Source: Pedobacter ginsenosidimutans
Lineage (GTDB): Bacteria; Bacteroidota; Bacteroidia; Sphingobacteriales; Sphingobacteriaceae
DNA: 64,000 bases
NCBI RefSeq assembly: GCF_001442625.1
Contig: NZ_LMZQ01000012.1
Location: forward strand, 78,809-142,808
Direction: 5' to 3'
Positions within the stretch are counted from its first letter, which is position 1, and each line of letters starts with the position of its first letter. Below are positions 53,014 through 62,653 of this stretch, in pieces. A program made the translations under genes and the position numbers. Under the pieces are notes generated by a model. The model searched no databases, was not told the origin of the DNA, and saw nothing but the letters and a program-made list of their open reading frames with translations.

Positions 53014-53039
53014 GTGTAGAATATTTGGGGCGTTTTAGA

Positions 53040-53474
53040 TTAAGTTGACAATGGGCTAAGAAATAAAGCGGTGCTGAAAAAATATTTTTCTCCTGTGGTT
53101 TTTATTAGTGCCCTAACACTAATATCTACCTTCTTTTTAATCTCGGTTATCTTACGTAGTGGATATACATTTTCTACCTCAGTAATACGTACTTCTACCT
53201 CGGTATTATATATTCTAAATTCATAGTCGGTGATGGATTTTAGCAACGATTTGCGGAATTTTTCCTCCCAAATGCTCTCGCTCACGATTAACTCAAAGTC
53301 GAGATCCCATATTTCACAGCCAAAATCGTTGTGGAACCGATGCTCCTCAAATCGGGTAAAAATAATCAGTTCTATGTGGTTAGAAATCGATTTTCCGAGG
53401 TCAGTTGGCTGAAGGCCATCGCCTGCGAAAAGCGACCTAAATCTGAAGGGTTTGTTGTAAAAATTTTCAGACAT
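53040..53474 (-). CDS. tssE: T6SS baseplate protein TssE (gp25-like)
   Basis: 144 residues. GPW/gp25 fold with LGKSISNHIELIIFTRFEEHRFHNDFGCEIWDLDFE, where the EHR (here FEEHRFHND) and following acidic region mark the family, and EVEVRITEVENVYPLRKITEIKKKVDISVRAL. TssE is the baseplate part that starts sheath polymerisation. Probably transcribed with tssF. 179 bases of divergent gap separate it from tssO. Confidence 0.85.
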   Translation of the reverse strand: MSENFYNKPFRFRSLFAGDGLQPTDLGKSISNHIELIIFTRFEEHRFHNDFGCEIWDLDFELIVSESIWEEKFRKSLLKSITDYEFRIYNTEVEVRITEVENVYPLRKITEIKKKVDISVRALIKTTGEKYFFSTALFLSPLST

Positions 53475-53653
53475 ACACGGTTTGGCTTAAAGTTTGTTAA
53501 AAGTAAAAGAAATAATATCTTTTTAATAACCAAACAACAAATATTAAAAATTGTTATAGTACAATGTTAATTTGAAAAAGTTTGAGTGATTTTACGTGAT
53601 GGAGATGTCGGATTAATATGATAACTATTGCTATGTGAAACTATTAATGCTCT

Positions 53654-54175
53654 ATGAAACCCATTAATGCCATCGAAATCAGGACTGCTTACACAAGGTT
53701 TATCTTAAACTTTGTATTCCTAACGCTTTTCTCCATTCTCTGTATTTATCTCTTTTTTGCTGCATCCGATTATGAGTATACCCTGCTCGATAAAAAGGTA
53801 AAAGAAACCGAAAAACTATCTTATCTAAGAAAAGATATCAATACCAATTTCGACCTTATCCTGGTCCGTTTTAAAGAACTTGCCCAATACCGCGATTATA
53901 ATGCCAACGAAATGAGCAAACAGAGTATCCTTTTGGGTGATATCCAAAGCGCTAACAACAGGATTAAAGACCTTATTTCCAAAAAAACGCAAACCAGTCC
54001 GAGTTTTGATCTCTACGCCAAAATAAACAACAATGTTGGTGCAATGGCCGATCTGCAGGATTCGCTTATTAAATCAAGGGGCGATATCCAAAGGTATAAG
54101 GAACAGATAAACGATTGTCACCGCGCAAACCAGGCTACGGCAACCAAGATTAGAAACGGACGGTTCGGCCGATAA
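53654..54175 (+). CDS. tssO: T6SSiii membrane-complex protein TssO
   Basis: 173 residues: short cytoplasmic N-terminus, one membrane helix (about residues 17-38), then a coiled-coil periplasmic part (KVKETEKLSYLRKDINTNFDLILVRFKEL and a C-terminal RYKEQINDCHRANQATATK). Matches the TssO type known only in Bacteroidota T6SS. First gene of the long plus-strand operon to 62.5 kb. Confidence 0.75.
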   Translation: MKPINAIEIRTAYTRFILNFVFLTLFSILCIYLFFAASDYEYTLLDKKVKETEKLSYLRKDINTNFDLILVRFKELAQYRDYNANEMSKQSILLGDIQSANNRIKDLISKKTQTSPSFDLYAKINNNVGAMADLQDSLIKSRGDIQRYKEQINDCHRANQATATKIRNGRFGR

Positions 54176-54185
54176 TTAAAAGATT

Positions 54186-54671
54186 ATGATAAAATTAAGT
54201 ATAAAAGAAAGACGCGAACAATTCTTGTTTTTTATAGCGCTGTTTGTTTTTACTGTAGGGCTTTTAAGCTTTGGTATTTTTTATAGTGATAAATCGCGCT
54301 ATGAAATCTCCAAAGAAGAGCTGGAGGTAAAAATCAGCGAAAACGAAACATTCGAAAGCATGGTAAAAGAAACTTCGCCTACCATTGATACCACTTACAA
54401 ACAGATTACCCGCTACAACCCAAATGTACAGGCGGTTTTCTTGAAAAACGATATACAGAACTCATTAGGCTCTATCAGGGCTGCGTTTGACCGTAAGGCA
54501 TCAGACCCGCGCTATAAAATATTTGTTCAAACGGCACAGCTGTACGACAGGTTATTTTACGATAGGCAGGAACAGAACAGAAACATTACAGATATCGAAT
54601 TGCATAAACGACAATTGGACGATTGTATTCTCAACAGACGACAATTGCAGCAAACCATATCTGCTAGATAA
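54186..54671 (+). CDS. TssO-like single-pass membrane protein
   Basis: 161 residues, 10 bases after tssO. N-terminal RREQ, one membrane helix (about 14-32), then a coiled coil with a conserved-looking DCILNRRQLQ at the C-terminus, paralleling the NDCHRANQ of TssO. Same plan as TssO, so either a second TssO copy or one of the other T6SSiii envelope proteins (TssP/TssQ); the label is uncertain. It probably co-assembles with TssO. Confidence 0.65.
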   Translation: MIKLSIKERREQFLFFIALFVFTVGLLSFGIFYSDKSRYEISKEELEVKISENETFESMVKETSPTIDTTYKQITRYNPNVQAVFLKNDIQNSLGSIRAAFDRKASDPRYKIFVQTAQLYDRLFYDRQEQNRNITDIELHKRQLDDCILNRRQLQQTISAR

Positions 54672-54705
54672 ATACCTCAAAAACAACCTATAAAAAACGC
54701 TACCT

Positions 54706-55683
54706 ATGTCTGACACAAACACCAAGCAAGTTAATTCAAATTCGCAGGGCTATGTTATTCTCTACATCCTATTAGCTGTATTGCTCTTAACAGGTCTTAT
54801 TTTCCTATTTAAAAGTTCATTGTTCGAAAAAAGGGCAATTGATGCGCGGATCTTAAAAGATGAAATTTATTTAAACGAAAGTCTGGTTTTTACCGATAAT
54901 ACCCCAAAAGCTACGAAATGGTTATGGGAATTCGGAAACGGCGAAAAGGCCACCACAAAAACCGGTTCTTACCACTACACGAAGCCCGACACTTACATTG
55001 TGCGCTTAACCGTTGATGGTGAACTCCGTCAGGAATTTCCTATTACCGTACGCGACACCGTTCACACTGCAGTTGTAGATAGTGTGCTAACCATTAGCGG
55101 CCCAACCGCAGGTCTGGTTAATGAAGAAATCAGGCTCGAAGGAGACGGGGAAGGAAAAGATTTTGAATGGTCGTTCGGCGAAACCGGACGCGTAGATGTT
55201 AAAGGAAAAACCGCTTTATACACCTACCGTGCCCCAGGGAAATATGTGGTACGCCTGCGCTCGGATAAAAGCCGTAAGCCTGCTTTCTTAAACATTTTGA
55301 TCACTGATCCGAATGCCGAAATCGTTGAAGATATTGTTGCCCCTGGTGATGGTGAACGTAAAACCATCGATGATATCAGGGCCCGTTTACAGGCCATTGC
55401 CAACGGTGCCGATTTTAATTCCAACTACTACTATCTCGTTAACAAATACATGTGTGGTAACGAAAAAGTAACGGTAAATGTAGAAATGAACGGTAAGAAA
55501 AAACAGACCGATATTTATTCGTACTGCATGGGACTCACCTTTGGGGGAGAAATAGCCGTTGACGAAGCGCAGTTGACCATCAAGCCAAATTCTACCTGCG
55601 CCAGTCTGGTAAACATTAAACAACATTCGGGAACGGCCCAGCCTGCGGAAACAACTGCTGATGCACCGGCCAAAACAAGATAA
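54706..55683 (+). CDS. PKD-domain single-pass membrane protein of the T6SSiii complex
   Basis: 325 residues. One membrane helix (about 17-38), periplasmic part with two PKD-like beta domains: ARILKDEIYLNESLVFTDNTPKATKWLWEFGNGEKATTKTGSYHYTKPDTYIVRLTV and a second one (SGPTAGLVNEEIRLEGDGEGKDFEWSFGETGRVDVKG). The last third is unassigned with NYYYLVNKYMCGNEKVTVNVE. In other Bacteroidota loci a PKD-type protein at this place is counted with TssP/TssQ; I cannot be sure which. Likely a periplasmic scaffold of the trans-envelope complex. Confidence 0.7.
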   Translation: MSDTNTKQVNSNSQGYVILYILLAVLLLTGLIFLFKSSLFEKRAIDARILKDEIYLNESLVFTDNTPKATKWLWEFGNGEKATTKTGSYHYTKPDTYIVRLTVDGELRQEFPITVRDTVHTAVVDSVLTISGPTAGLVNEEIRLEGDGEGKDFEWSFGETGRVDVKGKTALYTYRAPGKYVVRLRSDKSRKPAFLNILITDPNAEIVEDIVAPGDGERKTIDDIRARLQAIANGADFNSNYYYLVNKYMCGNEKVTVNVEMNGKKKQTDIYSYCMGLTFGGEIAVDEAQLTIKPNSTCASLVNIKQHSGTAQPAETTADAPAKTR

Positions 55684-55722
55684 ATTAACAGCTCACCTAA
55701 TTTTAAAGCTCATCTACAGATT

Positions 55723-58098
55723 ATGAAAAAATACCATGCCTTAACCCTCCTTTTTATAGGAATATCGTTTGCCTACGCACAATCGCCGGCATCCTTTGGC
55801 AAAAGAGTAAAATACATGCCTAAATCTTACGAAAGGCCTTCAGAAAGTATAAACGTAATGGACAATACCAGTAGCAGCAGTTTGCCATGGATTGTTTTTT
55901 CAGACCGTGAAGATAATTATACCACTACTGCACCGGGTGGAAGCCTGATTATGAAAAAAATCAGCTTTATGGAACCTTTCTATGTTTCAAAAGAAGAAAA
56001 CGGCTACCTGAAACTGATTAAATACAAGGCCGGAATGATCAGGGGCAGAAAAATAAACGATAAAAAAAGTGCCATCAGTTATGGTTGGATCGCAAAATCT
56101 AAACTGCTGTTATGGCAACGTGCTTTCTCTAACCAAAAAACGGGTTATGCAGAAAAAGCCATCGGGATCGTAAACGGGAAAAATGCCTTAACCGAACCAA
56201 AGTTCTATTTCGATACTACAGATTCTATCCTGGTTTACAATACACCCGAACTTAAAGACCGGCGTACAAAAGTAAGGTTGCACGAAATTGCCTACATCTA
56301 CAAAAAATCAGAAGATGGTAAGAAATACCTGATCGGTTCTGATGACCAGCTGGTTGCAGATACCGCTTTAAAAAGTATTTACGGTTGGGTTTCTGCCGAA
56401 GCTGTACACAGCTGGGGCGATCGTTTGTACATTACCTCGGTTAAACCGGGCGATTACGACAAGGATGATTCTACCTCGGTAGCCATCAAAAACGGGATCA
56501 ATAAAGGAACAACTTTCACTGTAGATCCCTTATTGCCAAGGGAAAACCTGATCCTGCGTAGTGTACCTGTTGTTTCAAACGATGAAGGAGGCAACACGGT
56601 AGGTATCGCTGCAGATGTTTACAATAAAAAAGACAATAAAATATTAACCATTAACGGTTCTGCGCTTTCTTATCAGGACTACCTGAACCTGCGTAAAAAT
56701 AAAAGCAAAGTAAATGTTGTTTTTGTAGTAGACGGCGGTAGCCCAATGACCAAGTATTTTTCTGGAATGACCAATACCATTGCTTCTTTCGAAAATATTA
56801 TGGGCGATTTTGGTAAAGGAACAAAAGTAAACTTTGGTGGTGTGGTATACCGTGGCGAAAGTGGTTGCGCTTTAAAGGGTATTTTTGTAAGTCCGATCCA
56901 GAATGATTACAGGCAGTTGATGACTTTCCTTTCAAATCAGGCTAAAAATACTGTTAGGTGTAATGGAGAAGTAAGCGAAGAGCCTGTTTTTCAGGCAATA
57001 AAAACCGGATTGGGCTTATTTAAAGCAAAAAAGAACGAAACTAATTTAATTATTTTAGTTGGCAGTACAGGAAATACCGGGGGAACCAACAATTACCTGA
57101 TTAACGAATTGAGTGAGCAGGTTGCTCAGGCCGATGCCCGTATTTTAGCCTTACAGGTGTATAGTGATTTCAATCAGTCATTTAACGATTTTGTAATCCA
57201 GTCTCGTAAACTCGTTTCCGAATCGGCTATCCGCTCTGCCGAATACCGAAAAAACACCATGGTAAAAGGCGAGGGTTTAAAAAGCTTCCAGCCTTATAAT
57301 ACCAGTTTACAGGATTCTATCTCTTACTATTTAGATTACCCTAAAAACAGTTTAATCCAGGGCGGGGTAGTTTTCCCGACAAAAGGTTCGGTAAACTCCA
57401 ACCAGAGCATGACGATTGCTTTACGCCGTTTCGTAAAAGAAACCAACTCCGATATCTATAACCAGATCAGTTCGTTGGATAGTGCTTTCCGTTTAACAGG
57501 TATATCACGTAAAAACCTGACTGCCGATGTAGAAGGTTTATTGCCGGAGCCTGTTGGCCCGGAAGTTGCAGACCGTATGCCGCACAATGCGTTTAAATAT
57601 TATAGCACTGCAAATCTATCGGTTGATGCTGTGAAAAACAACCGTTCGACATTACAATATGCCATCGTTTTAAACAACATGGAGTACAAGCAGATTGTAG
57701 ATGTGTTTTCGATTATGTTGGGGCAGAATTTGCAGGCCGATCAGTCTTCTTTCAGAAGCAAACTTGTTAAAAATTATGTGAAAATGCCAAAACAGATGTT
57801 GGGCCTTAAAGAGTCATCGGGCAACATAAAGCGTTTAACCTTGGCCAACTACATTAAATTGGTAACCGGTTTGCCTTTGAACAATAACTTTTTAGAGAAA
57901 TATACCGTTGGCGATTTAAAGAACACTTCTAAAATGCCACTCGAAGAGTTCGAAACCTACATTAAATTATTAAATCAATCGGTTCAGCAGATTAAAAGGG
58001 TTACTCAGATTGAGCAGCAGTTTATTTCGAACGGCAAAATATATTACTACATCACCGAAAATAATTTTAACCCGGCAGTATTGCCTACAACCAACTAA
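55723..58098 (+). CDS. tssR: T6SSiii protein TssR
   Basis: 791 residues; signal peptide ending SFAYAQ. SH3-like N-terminal region (about 60-130, YKAGMIRGRKI), a von Willebrand-A-like middle (about 330-510: KVNVVFVVDGGSPMTKYFSGMTNTIAS, NLIILVGSTGNTGG), and a helical end with NNMEYKQIVDVFSIMLG. The DxSxS metal site is degenerate (DGGSPM). Size and place match TssR, a periplasmic part unique to the Bacteroidota system. Five bases before clpV. Confidence 0.82.
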   Translation: MKKYHALTLLFIGISFAYAQSPASFGKRVKYMPKSYERPSESINVMDNTSSSSLPWIVFSDREDNYTTTAPGGSLIMKKISFMEPFYVSKEENGYLKLIKYKAGMIRGRKINDKKSAISYGWIAKSKLLLWQRAFSNQKTGYAEKAIGIVNGKNALTEPKFYFDTTDSILVYNTPELKDRRTKVRLHEIAYIYKKSEDGKKYLIGSDDQLVADTALKSIYGWVSAEAVHSWGDRLYITSVKPGDYDKDDSTSVAIKNGINKGTTFTVDPLLPRENLILRSVPVVSNDEGGNTVGIAADVYNKKDNKILTINGSALSYQDYLNLRKNKSKVNVVFVVDGGSPMTKYFSGMTNTIASFENIMGDFGKGTKVNFGGVVYRGESGCALKGIFVSPIQNDYRQLMTFLSNQAKNTVRCNGEVSEEPVFQAIKTGLGLFKAKKNETNLIILVGSTGNTGGTNNYLINELSEQVAQADARILALQVYSDFNQSFNDFVIQSRKLVSESAIRSAEYRKNTMVKGEGLKSFQPYNTSLQDSISYYLDYPKNSLIQGGVVFPTKGSVNSNQSMTIALRRFVKETNSDIYNQISSLDSAFRLTGISRKNLTADVEGLLPEPVGPEVADRMPHNAFKYYSTANLSVDAVKNNRSTLQYAIVLNNMEYKQIVDVFSIMLGQNLQADQSSFRSKLVKNYVKMPKQMLGLKESSGNIKRLTLANYIKLVTGLPLNNNFLEKYTVGDLKNTSKMPLEEFETYIKLLNQSVQQIKRVTQIEQQFISNGKIYYYITENNFNPAVLPTTN

Positions 58099-58103
58099 GG
58101 GAT

Positions 58104-60620
58104 ATGGCAATTACAAATTTAAGCGAATCGGTTAAAACAGCCCTGCACATTGCACAGTCTTTAGCTAAAGAGTACAGAAACGAGGTGTTTACTGCGGCTC
58201 ACCTGCTCAAAGGATTGATGCATAAAGATGTTGGCCTGCGCTCGTTCATTACTTCTATTGGTAAAGATGAAGAATACATCAGCGAGTGGGCTGAAGTGCG
58301 GATTGATGAACAGGCAAAATCAGCGAGTTTTACCGATACCGTAAGCGGTGCGCCAGAAATTGCAGTAATTTTTGAAGAAGCCGATAATGTGCGCATTAAA
58401 CTGGGATTGGATTTAATTACCCCGGTATGTGTATTAACCGCATTGGCAAAACCGGGTATCGGTTTTCAGGCCGATCAGTTAAAATCGTTTCCGATCAAAG
58501 AACGTGAGATTTTGGATCTGTATGTAAAAGATGAAGAAATTTCGAGGGTGGTTTCGCCTGATAAAACAAGTGCTGGGGCCGAAAACAAAAGCACAGGGAA
58601 CGCCCTGTATAAATACTGTATAGATAGGTTGCAGATGGTGCGCGATGGTAAAACCGACCCTATAATCGGCCGTGATAAAGAAACCAGGCAGATGATGGAA
58701 ATCCTTTGCCGCCGCACCAAACCAAATGTAATCCTAACTGGTGATGCCGGCGTAGGTAAAACCGCTTTGGTTGATGGTTTTGCCATTGATATCGTAAATC
58801 AGAATGTACCCGAGAGTTTAAAACCCGTGCAGCTTTTTGAGCTCGATTTAGGTTCGTTAATTGCAGGCGCCTCTTACAAGGGAGAAATAGAAGACCGTTT
58901 AAAAAACATCATCAAAGAAATCAAGCAGTTTGAAAAGGCTGTGCTGTTTATTGATGAAATCCATACTTTATTGGATAGTAAGGGCCCGTTGGGTGCAGGT
59001 ATAGGTAATTTGCTGAAGCCAGAACTGGCCCGTGGCGAAATTACGGTAATCGGCGCCACAACCATCGATGAGTACCGCAAAATTATCGAGCCTGAGCAGG
59101 CTTTCAGCAGGCGTTTTGAAGTGTTGCAGGTAAATGAGCCAAATGAAGAAAGCACCATTAAAATGCTGCAGAAACTGGCCGTAAAATACGAAGAGCACCA
59201 TACCTTAACCATCGAACCCGATGCTTTGGGCGAATGTGTGCGCCTGGCCAAACGTTACATGAAAGATAGGAGGCTCCCTGATTCTGCATTCGATCTGCTC
59301 GACCGCACAATGGCCGCCATGAAAATGATGAACGATACTTCTGATCAGGTAATCGAAAGTTTGGAAACCGATCTGGAAGCTTTAAATGCCAATACCGAAG
59401 AATCGGAAGCAGAGAAATTTGCCGATTATAAATGGCTTTTCTCTTTGCTGCAGAATAAATTAAGTCCGGTTTTGCTGGGCCGCTTAACCGATGAAACACA
59501 GACCGATGCTTTCGAAACCGCTGATGAATACCAGGGTTATATTTCCAAAAGCTTACAGGAATTAAAAAAATATGCTGCTGAAAAAAGCGATCGCATCAGC
59601 AAACAGGACATTGCTTCTATAGTGGCCTACAAAACAGGTATCCCTATGGGGAAACTGCAGGCAGGCGAAAAGGAAAAATTGCTCAATATGGAGCAGTACC
59701 TTAAAAAACGTGTGGTAGGACAGGATCAGGCTTTAAAAGCTGTTTCCGATGCCATACTCGAATCGCGCAGCGGATTGAACAAAAAAGGACAGCCAATAGG
59801 ATCCTTCTTTTTACTGGGGCCAACCGGAACCGGTAAAACCGAGCTGGCCAAATCAATCGCCGAATTTTTGTTTAACGACGAAAAAGCGATGATCCGCTTC
59901 GATATGTCCGAATTTAAGGAAGAGCATAGTGCCGCCCTACTTTATGGCGCGCCTCCCGGATACGTAGGTTACGAAGAAGGTGGTTTATTGGTGAATAAAA
60001 TCAGACAACAACCTTATTCTGTACTGCTTTTTGATGAAATTGAAAAAGCGCACCCCTCCGTTTTCGATACTTTTTTACAGATCCTGGACGAAGGCCACAT
60101 GCACGACCGTTTAGGGAAAGAGGGCGATTTTAGCAACTCACTGATTCTTTTTACCTCGAACATCGGTAGCGAATGGATTGCCGAACAGATTGGAAAAGGG
60201 GTAATCCCTGCTTCAAATCAGTTAATGGAAGTAATGGCAGGGCATTTCCGCCCCGAATTTTTAGCCAGAATCTCCGAAATTGTTCCTTTTGCGCCGATAA
60301 ACGAAAGTAATGTGGTGCGTATTTTCGAAATCCAGTTAAGCAGTTTGGTGCAATCGCTCAATAAAATGGGTATCGATTTTGAAATTGCGGAAGATGCTAA
60401 AAAAATGATCGCTTTAGATGGTTTTACACCTAAATATGGTGCAAGGCAGCTATCGGCAGTTATCAGAAATCTTTTACGCAGGCCTATATCGAAATACATC
60501 ATTTCCGGTGAACTAAAAAAAGGATCGAAGGTTGTGGTAAGCAAACATGTAGCGGAAGATAAACTCGAATGGAGTATTATTCAGCCAGAAACTGTAACAT
60601 TGGAACAAAAATTGAGTTAA
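58104..60620 (+). CDS. tssH: T6SS AAA+ unfoldase ClpV/TssH
   Basis: 838 residues. N-terminal ClpN domain (LSESVKTALHIAQSLAKEYRNEVFTAAHLL), AAA1 with Walker A Lys219 (GDAGVGKTALVDG) and Walker B (LFIDEIHTLL), a coiled-coil M domain (about 400-520) that is short for ClpB, and AAA2 with Walker A Lys578 (GPTGTGKTELAKS) and Walker B (LLFDEIEKAH). Dismantles the contracted sheath. The small M region separates it from ClpB. Overlaps nothing; 56 bases to tssB. Confidence 0.93.
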   Translation: MAITNLSESVKTALHIAQSLAKEYRNEVFTAAHLLKGLMHKDVGLRSFITSIGKDEEYISEWAEVRIDEQAKSASFTDTVSGAPEIAVIFEEADNVRIKLGLDLITPVCVLTALAKPGIGFQADQLKSFPIKEREILDLYVKDEEISRVVSPDKTSAGAENKSTGNALYKYCIDRLQMVRDGKTDPIIGRDKETRQMMEILCRRTKPNVILTGDAGVGKTALVDGFAIDIVNQNVPESLKPVQLFELDLGSLIAGASYKGEIEDRLKNIIKEIKQFEKAVLFIDEIHTLLDSKGPLGAGIGNLLKPELARGEITVIGATTIDEYRKIIEPEQAFSRRFEVLQVNEPNEESTIKMLQKLAVKYEEHHTLTIEPDALGECVRLAKRYMKDRRLPDSAFDLLDRTMAAMKMMNDTSDQVIESLETDLEALNANTEESEAEKFADYKWLFSLLQNKLSPVLLGRLTDETQTDAFETADEYQGYISKSLQELKKYAAEKSDRISKQDIASIVAYKTGIPMGKLQAGEKEKLLNMEQYLKKRVVGQDQALKAVSDAILESRSGLNKKGQPIGSFFLLGPTGTGKTELAKSIAEFLFNDEKAMIRFDMSEFKEEHSAALLYGAPPGYVGYEEGGLLVNKIRQQPYSVLLFDEIEKAHPSVFDTFLQILDEGHMHDRLGKEGDFSNSLILFTSNIGSEWIAEQIGKGVIPASNQLMEVMAGHFRPEFLARISEIVPFAPINESNVVRIFEIQLSSLVQSLNKMGIDFEIAEDAKKMIALDGFTPKYGARQLSAVIRNLLRRPISKYIISGELKKGSKVVVSKHVAEDKLEWSIIQPETVTLEQKLS

Positions 60621-60676
60621 AACGTTAACTATTATATTATTAGAGAAAAATAATCGTAAACCTAAATCAACATACT

Positions 60677-61123
60677 ATGTTTAACTATGAAATTGGTGGT
60701 AACGAGCGAAAAATTGACACCTCAGAAGCCTTCGCAGAAATTGCCCACAACAAAACACTTTTTGTACAGAAACTTACCGATAACGATCCGATAAAACCCG
60801 AAAAAGTTGAGGGATTAAAAACGGTGAAAGATGTATTCGAACATTATAAACCAAATGTGAAGGTAGCTTTCGAAAAGCAGGACGGATCTACCGTTGGCGA
60901 AACAATAAACTTTAACGATCTGGGCGATTTTGGTGTGAAAAACATCATCAACCAAAGTAACTACCTTACTAATGTGAACATCGAAAGAGAAATGTCGCTT
61001 AACGTAATCAAACAGTTGAAATCGAACAAAACCTTAAAAGCTACACTTGATGACGAAGAAACAAAGTCGGCCTTCATTAACGCTTTGAAGAACTTTGTTG
61101 ACGAATTGGAGCAAAATAAATAA
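60677..61123 (+). CDS. tssB: T6SS sheath small subunit TssB
   Basis: 148 residues. MFNYEIGGNERKIDTSEAFAEIAHNKTLFVQKLTDNDPIKPEKVEGLKTVKDVFEHYKPNVKV is the usual TssB opening with EKVEGLKTVxDVF, then GDFGVKNIINQSNYL. Builds the contractile sheath with TssC, which follows 18 bases on. Confidence 0.9.
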   Translation: MFNYEIGGNERKIDTSEAFAEIAHNKTLFVQKLTDNDPIKPEKVEGLKTVKDVFEHYKPNVKVAFEKQDGSTVGETINFNDLGDFGVKNIINQSNYLTNVNIEREMSLNVIKQLKSNKTLKATLDDEETKSAFINALKNFVDELEQNK

Positions 61124-61141
61124 TCTTAACGCCAAGAAAAC

Positions 61142-62530
61142 ATGTCAAATCCTCAAGAATTAAAAACCGACGAAAATACAGGCCAGGCAGGTTTTAAACC
61201 AGCTGAAGCCAAAACCTTAGAAAAAACATCACTTAAAGATAACCTCGAAAAACTGGCCCGTGTTGGCGGTTTCGATCTGTTAGAAGCCACTGTTGATGGT
61301 CTGCAGAATTTAAACCCTGAACGTAAAGCCCGTAAACAGATCTTTTTAACAGGTGATGAGAAAAAGAAAGAACGCGAAGAGCTGAAAAAGAAAATACAGC
61401 TTTGGATCGATGTGCTTGAATCTTCTACTTCAGTTGCCGATATGGTAGAAAAAAGCACCCAAAAGCTGAATGCTGCTGAAGAAAACCTGAATAAAAACAT
61501 CGGTACTGCATTAGAAAGTACAAGAGAACTGGAGCAGGCATACCGTTCGGTACACTTATTCTATAAAAATACCGAATCTGACAAACTTAAAAATGTAGTG
61601 CTGTTAAATGCATCAATGGATCAGATCAAAGATCTTGATAATCCACGTTTTATCGAATACGTAGATGATGAGCTAAAACAGAATTACGACCGTTTGGATC
61701 TCCGTAATAACTACTCGTTAATGGTTGTGCCTGGCTATATGGGCTCCAATAAAGTGTTAGAGAGATGGGGTAAAATTGCGCATAACAACAAAGCCATGCT
61801 GGTAACCGACTTTGCCGATCTTGATCAACCGGATGATGTACTTGATTTATTTACCGCAGCAAACTTTACCGGAGGTGATGCATTCAGATCGAACGTAATT
61901 ATGACCTGTAACTGGTTAGTTGGCCGTGGTAAAGTTGCAGAAGTGGGTGAAGAAGACGATTTAACGGTACCCGGATCGGCAGCACTTGCAGGTAAAATGT
62001 ATTACACCTTAATGTCGCAGGTTACTGCAGGTAAAAAACATGGTGCTATAAATGAAGTAGATGGTGTAAAATTCGATTTAAAGAAAAGTGAAATCTCTCA
62101 TTTAGAAAGGGTAGGTTTGGTGCCAATGGTTAACGAATACGGTAAAGTAATGGCTTTCTCTGCCAAAACCCTATTTAACGGAGATAATATCGGTTTACAA
62201 ACTTATTCGGTTGTACGTGTATTCGATTATATTACCAAAGTATTGTTTGATTTCCTGAACAGAAGGGCTTTCGAAAACTGGACTTCTAAAACAGAACAGG
62301 ACCTGCGTGGCCAGATTGTTAAGTTCTTGGATGGTATCCAGGGCGCCGACCGTTTAATCGAGAGATTTAAAATTATGCGTTTCGAAAGAGATGAACAACA
62401 GAAAGACAGGATCCACCTGGATATCCACATCACGCCATATTTCCCGGCTAAAAGTTTTGTGGTAAAACTTGATGGGCACAAAGGTGAAGATGAAAATACC
62501 ACATGGAGTTCCGAATATAATCAGCAATAG
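61142..62530 (+). CDS. tssC: T6SS sheath large subunit TssC
   Basis: 462 residues. N-terminal linker region (1-110, charged), then the sheath core (LKNVVLLNASMDQIKDLDNPRFIEYVDDEL, NNYSLMVVPGYMGSNKVLERW, ITDFADLDQPDDVLDLF type FTAANFTGGDAFRSNVIMTCNWL) and the C-terminal handle (DIHITPYFPAKSFVVKLDGHK). Normal length. Ends the operon with terminator 62550-62578. Confidence 0.92.
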   Translation: MSNPQELKTDENTGQAGFKPAEAKTLEKTSLKDNLEKLARVGGFDLLEATVDGLQNLNPERKARKQIFLTGDEKKKEREELKKKIQLWIDVLESSTSVADMVEKSTQKLNAAEENLNKNIGTALESTRELEQAYRSVHLFYKNTESDKLKNVVLLNASMDQIKDLDNPRFIEYVDDELKQNYDRLDLRNNYSLMVVPGYMGSNKVLERWGKIAHNNKAMLVTDFADLDQPDDVLDLFTAANFTGGDAFRSNVIMTCNWLVGRGKVAEVGEEDDLTVPGSAALAGKMYYTLMSQVTAGKKHGAINEVDGVKFDLKKSEISHLERVGLVPMVNEYGKVMAFSAKTLFNGDNIGLQTYSVVRVFDYITKVLFDFLNRRAFENWTSKTEQDLRGQIVKFLDGIQGADRLIERFKIMRFERDEQQKDRIHLDIHITPYFPAKSFVVKLDGHKGEDENTTWSSEYNQQ

Positions 62531-62549
62531 TTTTTGATAGCTGAAAATA

Positions 62550-62578
62550 AAAACCCAACCCCAGCGTTGGGTTTTTTT
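62550..62578 (+). terminator. Terminator after tssC
   Basis: AAAACCCAAC/GTTGGGTTTT 10-bp stem with T tail, 20 bases after the tssC stop. Confidence 0.8.
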
Positions 62579-62653
62579 ATGGGTTATGCATAACACTTAA
62601 CAAATTCTTTATAATTTTGTAATGCATCGGCCAGATCAGATTAATCAAAAAAA

